A DNA stretch of 64,000 bases, taken from the NCBI GenBank assembly GCA_963681505.1, contig OY811976.1:3577588-3641587 (forward strand), given 5' to 3'. The DNA comes from Eunapius fragilis (lineage: Eukaryota; Porifera; Demospongiae; Spongillida; Spongillidae). The notes beneath the pieces are model-generated. The model was not told where the DNA came from and made no database searches. It was given only the letters and a program-made list of their open reading frames with translations. A program made the translations under genes and the position numbers. Positions 34,750 through 46,990 of the stretch are shown piece by piece; positions within the stretch are counted from its first letter, which is position 1, and each line of letters begins with the position of its first letter.

Positions 34750-35358
34750 CTTTCGATGGTCTCGTTTGGTTTTACAGGGTACGCTTAGCCTTCGCGTACC
34801 GCACTCTCTTCGCCAAGCGAGCAGATTCAGGACTCTACCAATAACATTGCCTTTCAGCGGACCGTTTCTTCTTGGGTCTCCTTGATGCTGCCATTTTTAC
34901 TTTAAGATATCTAAAATGTTATCTAATTATGCGTCTTACATATACCATATAGTCGATTGTCAACCAAAACATAACATGGGATAATGTATATGAAAGCGGC
35001 TCTTCCAGCCTATTCTGAAGCTATTGGTGAGAATTTCATTGATTAAAAGTGTTCCAATCTCGAGTTATGCGTTGCCAAGAAGAAGATGAAAGAGACCATG
35101 TTCCGGGACTGGGTACGAGGGCGGGCAGTACCCTATTGTTCTCTACAACCGCGCGGTTCTATGACATAAAACAAAGACTAGACTGCTCATTTTTGACTTC
35201 TAAATCGATTGCTATAACAAGCTTAACGATCCGATCGTCGGGAGTTTTGTTAGAGACGGGTTGCGTATTTTTAATGAGATTCATAGTCTGGGTCAAATCC
35301 TATATGGAAGTTTCTAGCGAAACTTCCGATATGAATGTGAAACAATTAATTAATAACA

Positions 35359-35613
35359 TTCTCTATGAGAAAGTTGGTAAGATATTAGATTAAAGGAATG
35401 GCAATGTAAAAAGCAAGGAAACAAGTTTGCATTAGTAAGGTATTAAAAATGTCCTAGTCCGTTATTTAGCCCGTTTGCTGGAAAAAATACTATGTTCGTG
35501 TGCTAAATATAGGAATATGACATTTTCTCTTACTACTACAGACCTTTATTTCCTTGCTTTTTGCACCACCATTGCCTTCAAATTCTATATCTCACCAACT
35601 TTCTCATAGCGAA
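35359..35613. mobile_element. Palindromic MITE 4
   Basis: Block B counterpart of 19708-19964; starts TTCTCTATGAGAAAGTTGGT. Confidence 0.8.
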
Positions 35614-35679
35614 CTTTTTAGTTACTTGTACGCACAATATAATAACCACCATTGTTGTATGAATTGTACCTCTTTCAAA

Positions 35680-35975
35680 GATGGTGTGTTATCAACAACT
35701 CGTGCGCATGGGTAAGAGCAAAGAAAAACAATGTGGATTATTTATTCCACTACTTTTAACATTTCAGCCATCATCATCGCTACAATCATTTTCGTGTCTG
35801 CTTACTGCAGTACAGTGGAGATTGTGAATGTTCTACACACCACGTTCAAAATGCAACCCGCACCGTATCACCAACAATAAAAATCTGTGTACTACAAGAA
35901 CAAAATTAGATCATTATTTCGTTGTACATAACGTACTATTATTCATACATGTCCAAATTGCAAAAGCTAAGTAAC
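35680..35975 (+). pseudogene. F1 3' fragment, copy B
   Basis: Counterpart of 20031-20328: end of exon 2, intron, and a frame-disturbed exon 3 from 35768. No exon 1. Confidence 0.65.
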
Positions 35976-36225
35976 TAAGTTGGAGGAACGGTGAATATAA
36001 CTGCCAATCCACGTATCGATTGTTCAATCACCTATTTCGGCGAGGTGTATGCACGTGTAGCATAGCGTACCTAGAGAGTATATCATGAAGGAAGTACTGA
36101 TATCATGCAGTATGTGTGTCGGGTAGACGCACACAATGTGTCTCCAGTAGTTTTATTTTTATATCTAAACCGATGTATTGAGGGATTATTAAGTTACTAG
36201 ATGCTCTGCATGCATTGAGCATGCA

Positions 36226-38512
36226 TGGGTTAAAAACCACAGTGACACTCATACACATGTGCACAATGAATCGAACCAAATGAAAGAGACTGGTTCTGCT
36301 ATTGACTCTCATATACAAATAGACATTCTGTAATGCATCAATGCACTTAAATAGGAATACAAGGGAAGTGTAAAGGTGACATGCACTACATTAAAAGCCA
36401 GACAGTCTAGTCAGTTACTGCATAAAAGAGTACCATTAAGTCTAGCTTGTTACATCACTCCCTCTAATAGCAGACATGTCCACATTAGTCAGTACATAAT
36501 CCAGGTTCCAAGTCTTTCTGGTGGTCTTCTTTCATGAGTCGATCGACACAATCCTTGCTGTTGTATAGGTTCCTCTATAACATCCTGTAACCATCATTCT
36601 CAGGCACATTTTGTTCTAGTTTTTCAGTCTGGTCATTTTCCATGATCACTTGGTATACTGAAACATTGTTTGGCAATACATTTTTATCCTGCTGCACAAC
36701 TGTAATGGCCTCACCTCCAACAGACCATTCTGAATGAACATGTTGTCATACATGTCTTCTACTTCATCATTGTTTTTTTAGTGTCAGACATGGTCTGCTG
36801 TAGGTCCTTGTTCCTCTTGCCTGTTCATATATGGCTTTAAATGATCAATGTGTACCACCCGCTGCTTATGTGGAGGGAGGTTCCATTTAATCTGATACAC
36901 TCCATTATCATACACCTTAGTAATCATGTACAGTCCATTCCAATATGCATTGAGCTTTTTGGAAAGCTCCTGGGGTACTGCTGGGCAATATAACCAGACC
37001 ATTTCTCCCTCCTTAAACGGTTTATCTTTCACCATATGGTCGTACAACTGCTTGTGTCTATGTTGCTCTGTACCCAAATGTTGCTTAATGTGGTCATAGG
37101 CTTCAGTCAGGTGTTGTTCTAACATCTTTGCATCCTCCAAAGTGCTAGCTGTGGACATGCCTGGGGGTTTGCCAAACATTACATCAACGTGTAATTGCTC
37201 TTCTCGTCCAATCATAAGAGAGAATGGTGTAACCTTGTGATCTCATGGAGAAAGGTACGCTAACCCTTCATGAGGCAAGGTAAATTGAGGTCCCAATAAT
37301 GTTCATCCTCATTACTGACCATTTTCAGCATTGAAAGCAAGGTACGATTGAATATTTCAATCATGCCATTGGACTGGGGATGATAGGGAGTAGTCATGCT
37401 CCTCACAATCCCTAGTAACCTGAAAATTTCTTTTACAAAGCTAGAATCAAAATTTCTGCCATGGTATGTGTGAAGACATGCAGTAGCCCCTTCAAATTCC
37501 TTTACAAATAGTCATTACCACACGTTGCAGGGGTTTGCTGATCTGTGTACCAACCTCCATGGAAGAATGCCGGTGTTTCATGGGAGACTTTTGGGCACCA
37601 CACACAGTACAAGCCCTGCACCATTCTTCAAAATCAAGCCATTGTCCCACCCTTTAAAACCTCTGGCATGTTTTGTCTAGCACCTTTGTCACTCCAAGGT
37701 ATCCACCAGTTGGGGCATCATGCAACTCAGAAAGCAAAATAGAAGGTACCAGTACTACCTTGGGTAAGACCAATTGCAAGCAGCTATTCTGACCATTCTC
37801 TGAAGCATCCTTCCATGACCAGTAAAGAACTCTGGGACCAGAGGCTCTCTAAAGTGATGCTAGCTGTATGTGGGCATGTTTTAAGGAAATCATGTTGCAT
37901 CCATTTCACCATCTGCACAATGTCAGGATCATCACACTGAAACCTAATGACATTCTGTTTTGTCCACTGCAATGCCTGACCACCTGCATCATTATCCACC
38001 TGGCTAGAAGCAATGACATTAACTTCGACAAGCTGGTCACCATGCTGGTGACAGGGGTGGCGGGACAAAGGTGTCAGCATTGCCATGCTTCTTGCCAGAC
38101 CTATGCTCTACTGTAAAGTTGTATTCTGCCAAGGATTCCAGCCATCGGGCCACCTGGCCTTTAGGCTCTTTAAACGAACACAGCCACTGTAAAGCACCAT
38201 GGTTGGTCCATGCAATAAAATGCTAGCCATACAGATTAATGTCTGAACTGGCCCAAACCCCACACTAGTGCTAACATTTCCTTCCTAGGGGCACAATACT
38301 TTAGTTCAGCCTTGGTGAGAGTTTGACTTGCATAGCACATCGCATGCTCAGTACCTTAGATATTCTGCGACAACTACTAAGTCATCATCACTTGCATCAC
38401 AGTCCATAATAAATTCTTCTTTAAAATTTGGGTAAACTATCAATGGGGCAGAAGTAAGCTTGGTCTTAAGAGCTTCAAATGGTCTTCCACACTGCTGGGT
38501 CCAGAGCTTGAA
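36226..38512 (-). mobile_element. Ty3/gypsy remnant C (RNase H, integrase, 3' LTR)
   Basis: Third copy of the gypsy remnant. Terminal repeat 36226-36457 (TG...CA, 232 bases). The integrase C-terminal part around 36784-37215 (for example KEGEMVWLYCPAVPQELSKK) is the best preserved of the three copies. More of the RNase H region (about 38000-38340) is kept. Broken in several places. Confidence 0.8.
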
Positions 38513-39376
38513 CTGTAGTAGGAATTACTGCTAAGTACTACTATCGTGACAGTCCTCCCACATGCATAAATGCCTATTTGGCGATGGTTGTAACTTAGCA
38601 ACAAAAACTGAGTTTGATCACGTACCTTAGAAGAATTTAACTTCCAAACACTTTTAATAAGACGTTAAGCAGTAAAACACACTGCATCCATGACTGTTCA
38701 TATTGTCATGAGCACAGAATTTATGCACATGTCAAGGCCCGAATTTAAACCGTTGGCCCGCTTTGATGATGGCCAGCCCATTAAAAAACTGGCCAGCTGG
38801 GCCTCTTTGAAGAAACTGATGAACGTAGGAACCTTAGCATGCTACCTTTGTGATAACTATCACGCTTTGAAGATGAGATGAAAGTCTAAAAATCGGCCAG
38901 CTCGTGCATGATCCCCAAGCGCGTAAAGTCCTTATTGCCTTCATGTGTATATGGAGAGTCTTGCGAGGTGAAAATCATTGCTGTAGTTTTGATATGTGTA
39001 CAAGGATGCTTAGATAAAGATTGTTCCTACAATGCCAAGGGAAGCACAAAAAACATAAACCCAGAACATTAAAAAAAAACCACAGGATTGGGCTAAATAT
39101 CAGTCGTGTTCTGTACAATAGGACGAAACTAAAGTTTGTAGGACATTTGTTCGAAATATAGGACGAAACTTAACACATGTATATGTATTTTCACTCTGAA
39201 CAAATAACATTATGTCCTACAAATTCTTGCGCATTTAAGGTGATTCCGCGCATCACATAATTGAAAATGACCTTAGCCATACTGAAATCAATGACGTTGC
39301 TTATTGAAACAAGCCATTAGCATATTGTGAGCTAACCATATTCTGTTTCCTTCATCTGCCTACATGCCTTAATTTG
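38513..39376. other. Conserved upstream region of F1 gene 5
   Basis: Same blocks as upstream of the other F1 genes, including the inverted GTAGGAC pair (left arm near 39134-39146, right arm TGTCCTACAAATTCT near 39212-39226). No gene. Confidence 0.55.
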
Positions 39377-39423
39377 TATAAAGGTTGTGTATAGATGATT
39401 GCAAACCATCTCGGAAAACAGAA

Positions 39424-40026
39424 ATGGTGTTCGTCGCGACATTTGCTGTAATGCTAGTAATCTCCATCAGTACTGTACAGGGTGCTCCTACTAAAAGACA
39501 AAACTCTGCGGACAAAGATGAGAAATTGGAAAGTCTTATTAGAGGTGTTCTTTTCCTTGGTAGCTTAGCTCCAGGATCTACGGTGCGTGTATCCCAAAAC
39601 AATATAATACTTTCAGATTGCATTTATAACAGGTGGTAAATATAACCGATGAGGCTTCCAAGGTACTTCTTGCAGTATGTCTTTTGAAGAACTTACCGTG
39701 GTCACGTGAAAACACCAGTGAGAGCCAGTTCTATGCATTGATGGCAATCAAGGATGCTGTTATCAACAACTCGTGCGCATGGGTAAGAGCAAAGAATTAT
39801 AATGTGGATTCTTTATTCACTACTTATAATATTTCAGCTATCATCATCGCTACAATCGTTTTCATGCGACGATCTGTCTGCTTACTGCAGTACAGCGGAG
39901 ATTGTGAATGTTCTACATACTACGTTCAAAGGTATCAGACCCGCATCGTGCGATGAATGGATCTCCAACAATCTCAGTAGTTACAATGACGAAATTAGAT
40001 CAGTTTTTCGCGATCGATGTGCATGA
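39424..40026 (+). CDS. F1 small secreted six-cysteine protein, copy 5
   Basis: Exons 39424-39582, 39633-39782 and 39838-40026; introns 50 and 55 bases, phase 0; 165 residues. Signal peptide MVFVATFAVMLVISISTVQG (residue 20 is Gly here, Cys in most other copies, so that cysteine is not needed in the mature protein). Six mature cysteines kept. TATAAAG at 39377-39383. Exon 3 carries GIRPASCDEWISNN. Function unknown; predicted secreted. Confidence 0.8.
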
Positions 40027-40159
40027 CGTTTTATGTCATGTATATATAACCGCCCAAATTTTACGTTACACTGAATATGTACAATTATAATAAGTATTAC
40101 ATTAATTTTTATGGGGTCGTTCGTGAGGCAGCGAAAAGGGACGTAAAACGTATTTTACA

Positions 40160-40275
40160 TTCTCTATGAGAAAGTTGGCGGCATATAGGATTGGAAGGCA
40201 ATAGTGATGTAAAAAGGAAGGATACAAGGGTCTCATAAGAAGAAGAAATGGAGCAGTCATATATTTCGCACTAGA
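40160..40275. repeat. MITE single arm downstream of F1 gene 5
   Basis: TCTCTATGAGAAAGTTGGCG and following stretch, as after the other F1 genes. Confidence 0.55.
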
Positions 40276-41640
40276 CAATTTTGAATTTTTTAATTTTGTT
40301 GCCTTTTATTCATCATTCTCACACACTTCACTAACCAGCCTCACAATTGACAAATTTAAATCTAAGCAATTTGTTTTAAATGCTAGCTGATATGAACACC
40401 CATATTCATACTCTGTGGGCGATAATGACATGATGTCCAATTGGACTGCAACAATATTCAGTTTCAGCAGGCACCTCCCCAGGTATGAAGAGTGCCCAGG
40501 TAGACTTTTGGTCTGCATAAAGTAAATCAATAAAGAATCGTTACCAATAATTTTCTAGACTCACAGAGATTGTCGCGCTCATAGGCCTTCTACTTTTCTG
40601 GACAAGCCTCGTAGCTGTCACGCTGATATAGGCCTTCTTCTTTTCTTAATCAGCCTCGCAGCTGTGACTGTCGCGGGCTCATAGACCTTCTTTCTGGATT
40701 AGCCTATAGCTCCGGCGTAGCTGACAGTCTGTATATCTGCCTTGTAATTGCCGCCTTCTTCTTTATGGCATTTGCTTATAATATTATGCTCGCCTTGTTG
40801 ATTTCTTTAAAGTGGGGACTATTAATGACCAAAGGGGTCTTGCGTAGGTGTAACTTACAGTATGTGGATGAATAGCATAGTTGGTGTATGGCCAGGGTTA
40901 CAAAGATTTTTGTATATCGCCCGATGGATTATACATGCTTCTGACTCCTAAAGATAAAATCCAGTTATATGCTGAAGCGATTGGTGCTGTTGGTGCTCAT
41001 GAACAACGTCTCTAGCTTGAGTTCCTCATGCGAAGGAAGGACATATGGAGAAATCGCCCATACATCGGCGGTGATCTTGCATTTTATTTCAAATTGAATT
41101 CTAAGTGACCTCGTAAAATACTAAAAATTGTTCTGAATTTGAATTGTAGTTATCATTGCGTTGCAATAAAGCATTTTAATACAAAAATCAAGACAAAAAA
41201 ATTAATTACCATCGCTAGTAATTAGTCTCGCTCCGGACCTGGGAACGATACCAACAGGTAATTACAATTTTAACTGCTCTCTATTACTTAACTATAGCTT
41301 CAAATAAATGTCATTTTAATTGCGTTTCGTTAATGAACTCCTATACTGCACTTCTGTCTCCTACCCCATCCGACAAGAGAGGTGGATGCGCATGAATTAT
41401 TACTAATAACAAAACTAATAGTCGGACTTCCGCTGCGACATTTAGTACCCGTTTACCAAGGCAGTCTGTTAAACTTAAGCGCTAGCCCCTATAGCCTTGG
41501 GAACCCATGCATTGCCGTAGTTCTCTTTCAAGATGCGTATGGCTACCGTTTTTTCAAAATGTACTCTGTAAGATACTGTGACGTCACGTTGAGAGCCTCA
41601 TAGCAGGGCCTGTACTTTTACCTTTGTTGTGTGCATATAT
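40276..41640. other. Intergenic tract with ~55-base minisatellite
   Basis: 40555-40760 is an inverted copy of the GAGGCTGATCC-type array. 41040-41110 contains a stretch (CCCATACATCGGCGG) that recurs near 49790. No gene supported from 41110 to 41640. Confidence 0.45.
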
Positions 41641-41691
41641 TAGGAAGTCCTGGTAGCAACTCACGCATGCAGTAATGTATATTCAGGTGTC

Positions 41692-41775
<84 letters not shown>

Positions 41776-41776
41776 A

Positions 41777-41811
<35 letters not shown>
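41692..41811 (+). repeat. (GT)n microsatellite
   Basis: About 120 bases of GT with one small interruption (CATGTGC). It produces spurious Cys-Val and Thr-His frames. Confidence 0.95.
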
Positions 41812-41815
<4 letters not shown>

Positions 41816-42176
41816 GTTGCATGCTCATAAGGTTTCTTGAACACACCACATCAGCAGTGGTCTTCTTGTGTATACAGATCCCAAATTGATTTGTCACATC
41901 TACAATTTTGTAGCCAGGCTGGTTTCACAGGACAATGTCCCATACCATGCCTTACACATGTGTGAATCATCATGAAAGTCCCCTGTTGTGCTGAGCCATT
42001 TGATTGATATTTGTGGCATTTGCCCATTGCTACAGAAATCATTTTATGTGGAGAGAACTGAAATGTTCAAATAAATTCTATATATAACACACATACAGTT
42101 TGATTCATGCACATGTTAGTGACCTCCGTTCTCTTTTCCAAACCTTACTCCAATATGGTTGGTAGTCATGGCTCTG

Positions 42177-42177
<1 letters not shown>
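41812..42177. other. Spacer between two microsatellites
   Basis: No gene. The segment after the GT run (GTTTCTTGAACACACCACAT) resembles 50679-50700, so a small repeat includes this flank. Confidence 0.4.

Positions 42178-42272
<95 letters not shown>
42178..42272 (+). repeat. (CA)n microsatellite
   Basis: About 95 bases of CA with one CT interruption, 370 bases from a (GT)n run of opposite polarity. Confidence 0.95.
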
Positions 42273-42274
<2 letters not shown>

Positions 42275-42803
42275 GGGGAGGGGCACATTGTGATGGAAAT
42301 CTAGCTTCAACAGTAGTCTCCTGCGCAAGTGCCTTAATGAGACTAGCATCTATTTCAAATATCATGTAATACGCATTGTCAAAGACAGAGACATTCAAAT
42401 ACAAACCCAGAATCACAGTTTTAGGATTATCAGCTCTCTGTAAAATTTGTGCTAAGGTAGTTTATATAGTACATCTACGGCTTCAGAGTTTGATGCGTTT
42501 TATGACAAAACCAGGCTTGTGGTATACATGTATCTGAACCTGCGGCAGCAGGTTCAGTATAGGATTAATTGAGGGTTGATGAATGTCATTAATAAAACTG
42601 CACTAGCGTCTGGAGGGACAACGGAGAAACGGATCGCTTATCTCTTTATCGCGATGGAATGAGAGCACAACGATCTACAGCTCTACGTTGGTTCCGTGTA
42701 GCGGTACCGCAGGGGTCACAGAACTACCACTACCACCAAAGGTATGTTATGGCATACATTAAAAAGCTGTGCATGCACGTACATTTGTAGAGCATAGACC
42801 GGC
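42273..42803. other. Unassigned stretch before the hairpin
   Basis: No gene or known repeat recognised. Confidence 0.4.
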
Positions 42804-42870
42804 GGCCCTACTACCGCGTTTGGTCGGGCTTGTCTCCCTATACTACCTGACCAAACGCGGTAGTAGGGCC
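42804..42870. repeat. Perfect 22-base-pair hairpin
   Basis: GGCCCTACTACCGCGTTTGG (first 20 of 22 bases, 42804-42825) is exactly complementary to the inverted arm at 42849-42870. Loop 23 bases. The stem is GC-rich and stands out from its AT-rich surroundings. Confidence 0.9.
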
Positions 42871-43020
42871 CGCCCGACTATGTACAGCACGGATCTGCAC
42901 AAAACCATTCATGCACCTCACATGTAAAGCATGCTCGGTGACTCAACTGTGTGTACAGTAGTGTCTATTGTTTTAATCTGATGTATAAAAAGGCTTCCTT
43001 ATCTGAAGGACACCACGAAA

Positions 43021-44733
43021 AACTGCATGCAGGCATTGCTGAAAGCGCAGACTGCAGTGAAGAAAATCAATGAAGCAAGAGAGGAGGAAGGGGTTCACCT
43101 CCTGCAGTAGAAGATGCTTTCTTTAACGGTGAAGCTAAGGCAGCAATGGAAGATGTGTTCCATCTGAATGAGTTACACACTGATACGGTTGAAGATCGGG
43201 TTGCTAAGCTCAATGCAGATCAATTACGAATTATCAATAACATGAATGACCATCTTTGCCACAAAAAAATGCATGAGAATAGCAAATGCTTCTGTACTAC
43301 ACATAAGCCTATGTCCATGTTCATTAGTGGTGTGGGTGGTACAGGAAAATCCTTCCTAATTCATACGATCCGAGGAAAGGTTAATGAACTATGGAAGGAT
43401 AACAAAGATTCCATCAGGTGTGCACTCGCAGCTCCTTCGGGATTGGCTGCATTTAACATAGATGGTGTGACTGTAACTACTAATAGAGCATGATTCTAAG
43501 ACATCGACTTACTGGTCACTTCCTAAAGAATCACTTAAAGTAATGCGGAACGGTTTCATGCATGTAAAGTTAATCATCATTGATGAGGTTAGCATGTTGT
43601 CAAGCCTGACCCTAGCTTACATTCATTTGAGGCTTGAAGAGTTGTTTGGAGGTGATCAATGGTTTGGGTCCATGAACATTCTGTTCTTTGGTGATTAGTT
43701 ACTACATCTCCCTCCTGTTAATGGTTCTATTATGTTCCAAAACATTTCTAATAAAATCATTGCCGCAAGGCTAGGCTGTGTGACAGCAGTGAACATTTGG
43801 AGGGAATCTGTAGTGTATGATGAACTGACCATAAATGAACGACAAAAACGGGACCCAGAATTTGGTCAGTTATTAAATGGACAGGGTGAATAGTATATCT
43901 GATAAAACTGTTGCACTTTTAAACACTGCGGTCATAAAATGCACAGCTGTAGAAAAATTCCAAGGTCTATTAGGCCAGGGTTTGTCCTCTGTGTGTCTGT
44001 TTGCTACGAGACGATGTTGTGACCAACTTAACACAGAGATACTTTCAAATGCAGGCTCACAAATAGTACACATGCCCTGCATGGATGAGTTTGATGAAAC
44101 AGCAGGGAAAGTGAAGTGGACTAAAAGGGCATCATCTGCACTAGAAAAGTTTAATGCTGGTCTAGAGGCAGAGCTAAAACTGGTTGTAGGTGTTAGAGTC
44201 ATGCTAAGACGGAATCTAGATACCAGTCAAGGGTTGGTCAATGGAGCCATAGATTGAATACCGTAAGGTCTTCGATCTATGATGGAGCACTGGGTACTGT
44301 TTCTGCTATTAGCAAGGACTGCATTCAGGTTACATTTGATCACACTCCTAAATTGCAGTTTAAAATTGAACGCGTGCGTAGTATGTTTCAAATATTACGC
44401 CATTTATATGTGTACAGTAAACAGTTTCCTTTAATACTGGCATTTTCAGTTACAATCCATGGTTTGTCATTAGACTGTGCAATTGTGGACCTGTCTAGCG
44501 ATGTACTTGCAACAGGAATGGCCTATGTTGCCATGTCACGTGTGAGAACACTGGCTGGTCTGTATCTCTTAGCATTTAATCCTATATCGATAAAAGTCAG
44601 CAGGGAGTGTACTGAAGAAGTAAACAGGTTACGTAAACTATATAAAAGTGACATTCCATATATAGAGCGTACTTGTGATCGACCTCTGGCCTTCTGTCTT
44701 CCATTTCTGTACTGTCGTAAGGAAAATAGATAA
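43021..44733 (+). pseudogene. PIF1-type helicase remnant, probably from a Helitron
   Basis: Motifs of the PIF1/RecD helicase family appear in order: Walker A in ISGVGGTGKSFLIHTIRG (about 43325), Walker B in VKLIIIDEVSMLSS (about 43567), and the C-terminal block VTIHGLSLDCAIVDLS then GMAYVAMSRVRTLAGLYLL (about 44450-44575). In animals such clustered, broken PIF1 genes mostly come from the helicase of rolling-circle Helitron transposons. No Rep nuclease domain is seen in the window, so the Helitron origin is inferred. The frame is broken about four times, so no functional helicase is expected. Inverted pieces of its 3' end lie at 45495-45585 and 46925-46990. Confidence 0.7.
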
Positions 44734-44810
44734 GAAAATCAGAGGAATTAATTATCTCTTCTCTTATCTCATTAAGAAAGTAAACACAGATGGAACAAGT
44801 AATAAAAACA

Positions 44811-44910
44811 TACTCAATGAGAAAGATGGTAAGATTGGAAGGCAATAGTGGTGTAAAAAGGAAGGAAACAAGGGTCTCATAAGCAGAGGAAATGTAATAG
44901 TCCTATATTT
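44811..44910. repeat. MITE single arm after the helicase remnant
   Basis: CTCAATGAGAAAGATGGTAA with GGCAATAGTGGTGTAAAAAG; same family as the F1-linked arms, but away from any F1 gene. Confidence 0.5.
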
Positions 44911-45584
44911 TGCACACAAGTGCAATACTGCACATGTACAATACTGCAGAGAAAGAGCGAACGTATTTTAATTGTCGAGCCCACTGCGCGTATTTTGAGG
45001 GAGGGCACCGATGATTACCTTCCCCGCCGGGTCCCCAGACGTGCAACTAAGTTTTGATTACATCACAATGTTTCTTTTTACCGATTAATTAACCTGTTAG
45101 TATGCCTTTGTAAAAGCGAAGGGCATGTAAAAAGGGGTAATCGCCCAATTTCTGCATATGAATGAAACGAATATCGACTAATCGCGACTAAGAAAAACAA
45201 AATTGGTTATTTCGACTAAAGGAAATTCTGAAATCGGTAACCTGCAATTCTAGTAAGTGCATAGTCGACCGAATTGGTAATCGCGAATAACCAATAGACC
45301 TAAAAAAAAACCTGAAAATCGGTTACACACCTTACCAGCCCTAAGTATGAAATGAATGCAATTTTATTTTAATACTCATATTATACGGTCAAACAACACA
45401 TGCCAGAAGTGTGTTGGCCATTCAGGGTGGGTTTATGAGCGAGAAAGGAGTGGTAAAAGCGAGAGCATCTTAGAAGGAACATGTGTTGATAGGAATTAAA
45501 TGTCAGAGATAGTTAATTCCTCCGATTTTCTCCTTATGACAGTACAGAAATGGAAATCAGCAGAAAACATATTCTTGTACTGAC
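44911..45584. other. Unassigned stretch with inverted helicase tail
   Basis: No gene seen. The last 90 bases contain an inverted, diverged copy of the sequence around 44700-44770 (GACAGTACAGAAATGGA). Confidence 0.45.
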
Positions 45585-46924
45585 GGTGTCGGAGGATTGG
45601 GTGATCCCCCGGATACAGTGACCCCCGGTCACTGCATTCTAGGATACAGTGACCCCCCCCCCCCCATCCGGGTCACTCTATCCTAGGATGCAGTGACCCG
45701 GGGTGGGATAGGGTGACTGCATCTATATACCGCATGCGCACTAATTTTAAGCCAAGAGTTCGATTGTCAAAACGATGAAAGCATATATCGATTTTTGACT
45801 GAGAAGACTTATCCAAAAGGGATGGAAAAGAGTGAAAAGCGAAACTTCCAACGAAAGGTTTGTCTGTGTAAGGTACATGTGATGATGTGGTTTGTCCATG
45901 TCGGCAACGAAAAGTAAAAAGTACATGTGGCTTGTCAAGCCAATACCGACCATCTGATACTGCACGTGTCTATATGTGAACACTTATGTTGGTATAGTCA
46001 ACGCTCGCGGTGAGATGGACACTAATATATTTGATTCCCGACCTTCCGCCAAAACGCGAAGGTCGGGTTATGTGAATAAAGGATATATAGCTTTGGGTGG
46101 TAAGAATTGCCTGTGTTAGTCCTGATGTATGACAATAAAACACGCGCGATTGTTTTTGTAATGCAACGTCAAGTGGGAAGAACAGTCATGGTTCGCTCAC
46201 TGAATATGAGCTTGCTGTGTGGAACCATTGTGAAATTATAAGAAAAGAAGAAGTTATTGAAAGACAGGTTGCTTCTTGGTTCTGGGAACCTACTATGGCA
46301 ATATAAAATCAGTGGTGCATGAAATTATAAGTATTTCTGCATCTTATATTCTATAGGCTATAAACAACTTCAAATGTACGCAGGCATTTTGTATTATAGA
46401 AGTTGTTCTTGAATAGAAGCTAAGTCACACCAGGAGTGGAGAATCTGTATCTGATCAGAGGAGGAGAAGCAAAAAAAAATCCTTTAGGCTTGCCATTGCT
46501 AAGACACAGGTAATTTTGTGCTTACTTTATTCAGCTTCATTTCCATGTAGTTGAAAATGTTCACTTGTAAGGTATTGGCATGCATCAAAGGCAGTTGACC
46601 TTAAAATTGATATAATTGACAGATCATACCTGCTAATGTCACCGTTGAGTTTAGATGAAGTTTGTAATTGGATATACAATGAGAGGAGAATTTGGAATAA
46701 CAATCTGCTACAGTAAAGAATACATCCATCTCACTTAACAAAGGTATATTTCATTAATTCAGTACACCAGTACACACATGCACTAGTACACACATGCACC
46801 AGTACACACATGCACCATGTACACGCATGCACACATGCACCATGCACCAGTGACTGGGGGTCACTGCATCCTAGGACACAGTGACCGGGTCACCGCAAGG
46901 GGGGTCACCCAATCCTCCGACACC
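45585..46924. mobile_element. 1.34-kb inverted-repeat element of unknown family
   Basis: Ends GGTGTCGGAGGATTGGGTGA and its inverse TCACCCAATCCTCCGACACC. Inside each end are iterated CAGTGACCC/GGGTCACTG motifs and CTAGGA stretches. The core shows no convincing protein. A short minisatellite (unit CAGTACACACATGCAC, about 46761-46850) lies near the right end. The element separates two pieces of an inverted helicase-tail copy, which supports its being an insertion. The target duplication is not clear. Confidence 0.65.
46761..46850. repeat. CACACATGCACCAGTA minisatellite
   Basis: Four to five diverged copies of a 16-18-base unit. Confidence 0.75.
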
Positions 46925-46990
46925 GGACAGCTATGAGATACGACGGAGGCGTAAAAAAACCAAAAGGCCAGAGGTCGATCACAGTAAGCG

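Larger units (their letters stand above)
33600..35345. repeat. Large foldback element, block B copy
   Basis: Arms at about 33600-33850 and 35090-35345 with the same inverted relation as at 18075-19690. It holds a palindromic MITE and a hAT-like MITE between the arms, in the same order. Confidence 0.6.
20638..36225. repeat. Segmental duplication block B
   Basis: Same order and orientation of genes and repeats as block A, without the nested gypsy pair. Block B alone carries an inverted F1 fragment (about 26.4-26.7 kb) and a THAP-gene remnant with a MITE (27.4-28.1 kb). The join to block A falls at the gypsy terminal repeat near 20638 and the join to block C at the equivalent repeat near 36226, so the repeats could have mediated unequal exchange (inference). 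Confidence 0.8.
36226..41040. repeat. Partial third duplication block C
   Basis: Repeats the first part of blocks A and B: gypsy terminal repeat and integrase remnant (-), the conserved upstream region, an F1 gene (+), the MITE arm and the downstream tract. Similarity fades after about 41040, where a different sequence begins. Block C keeps slightly more of the gypsy RNase H region than A or B. Confidence 0.7.

Noticed and set aside
41661-42416. Open frames of alternating Cys-Val or Thr-His
   Set aside because: They are translations of (GT)n and (CA)n microsatellites.
43021-44733. Host PIF1 helicase gene
   Set aside because: The frame is broken several times, the gene is embedded in repeats, and only family motifs remain; a transposon-derived remnant explains it better.
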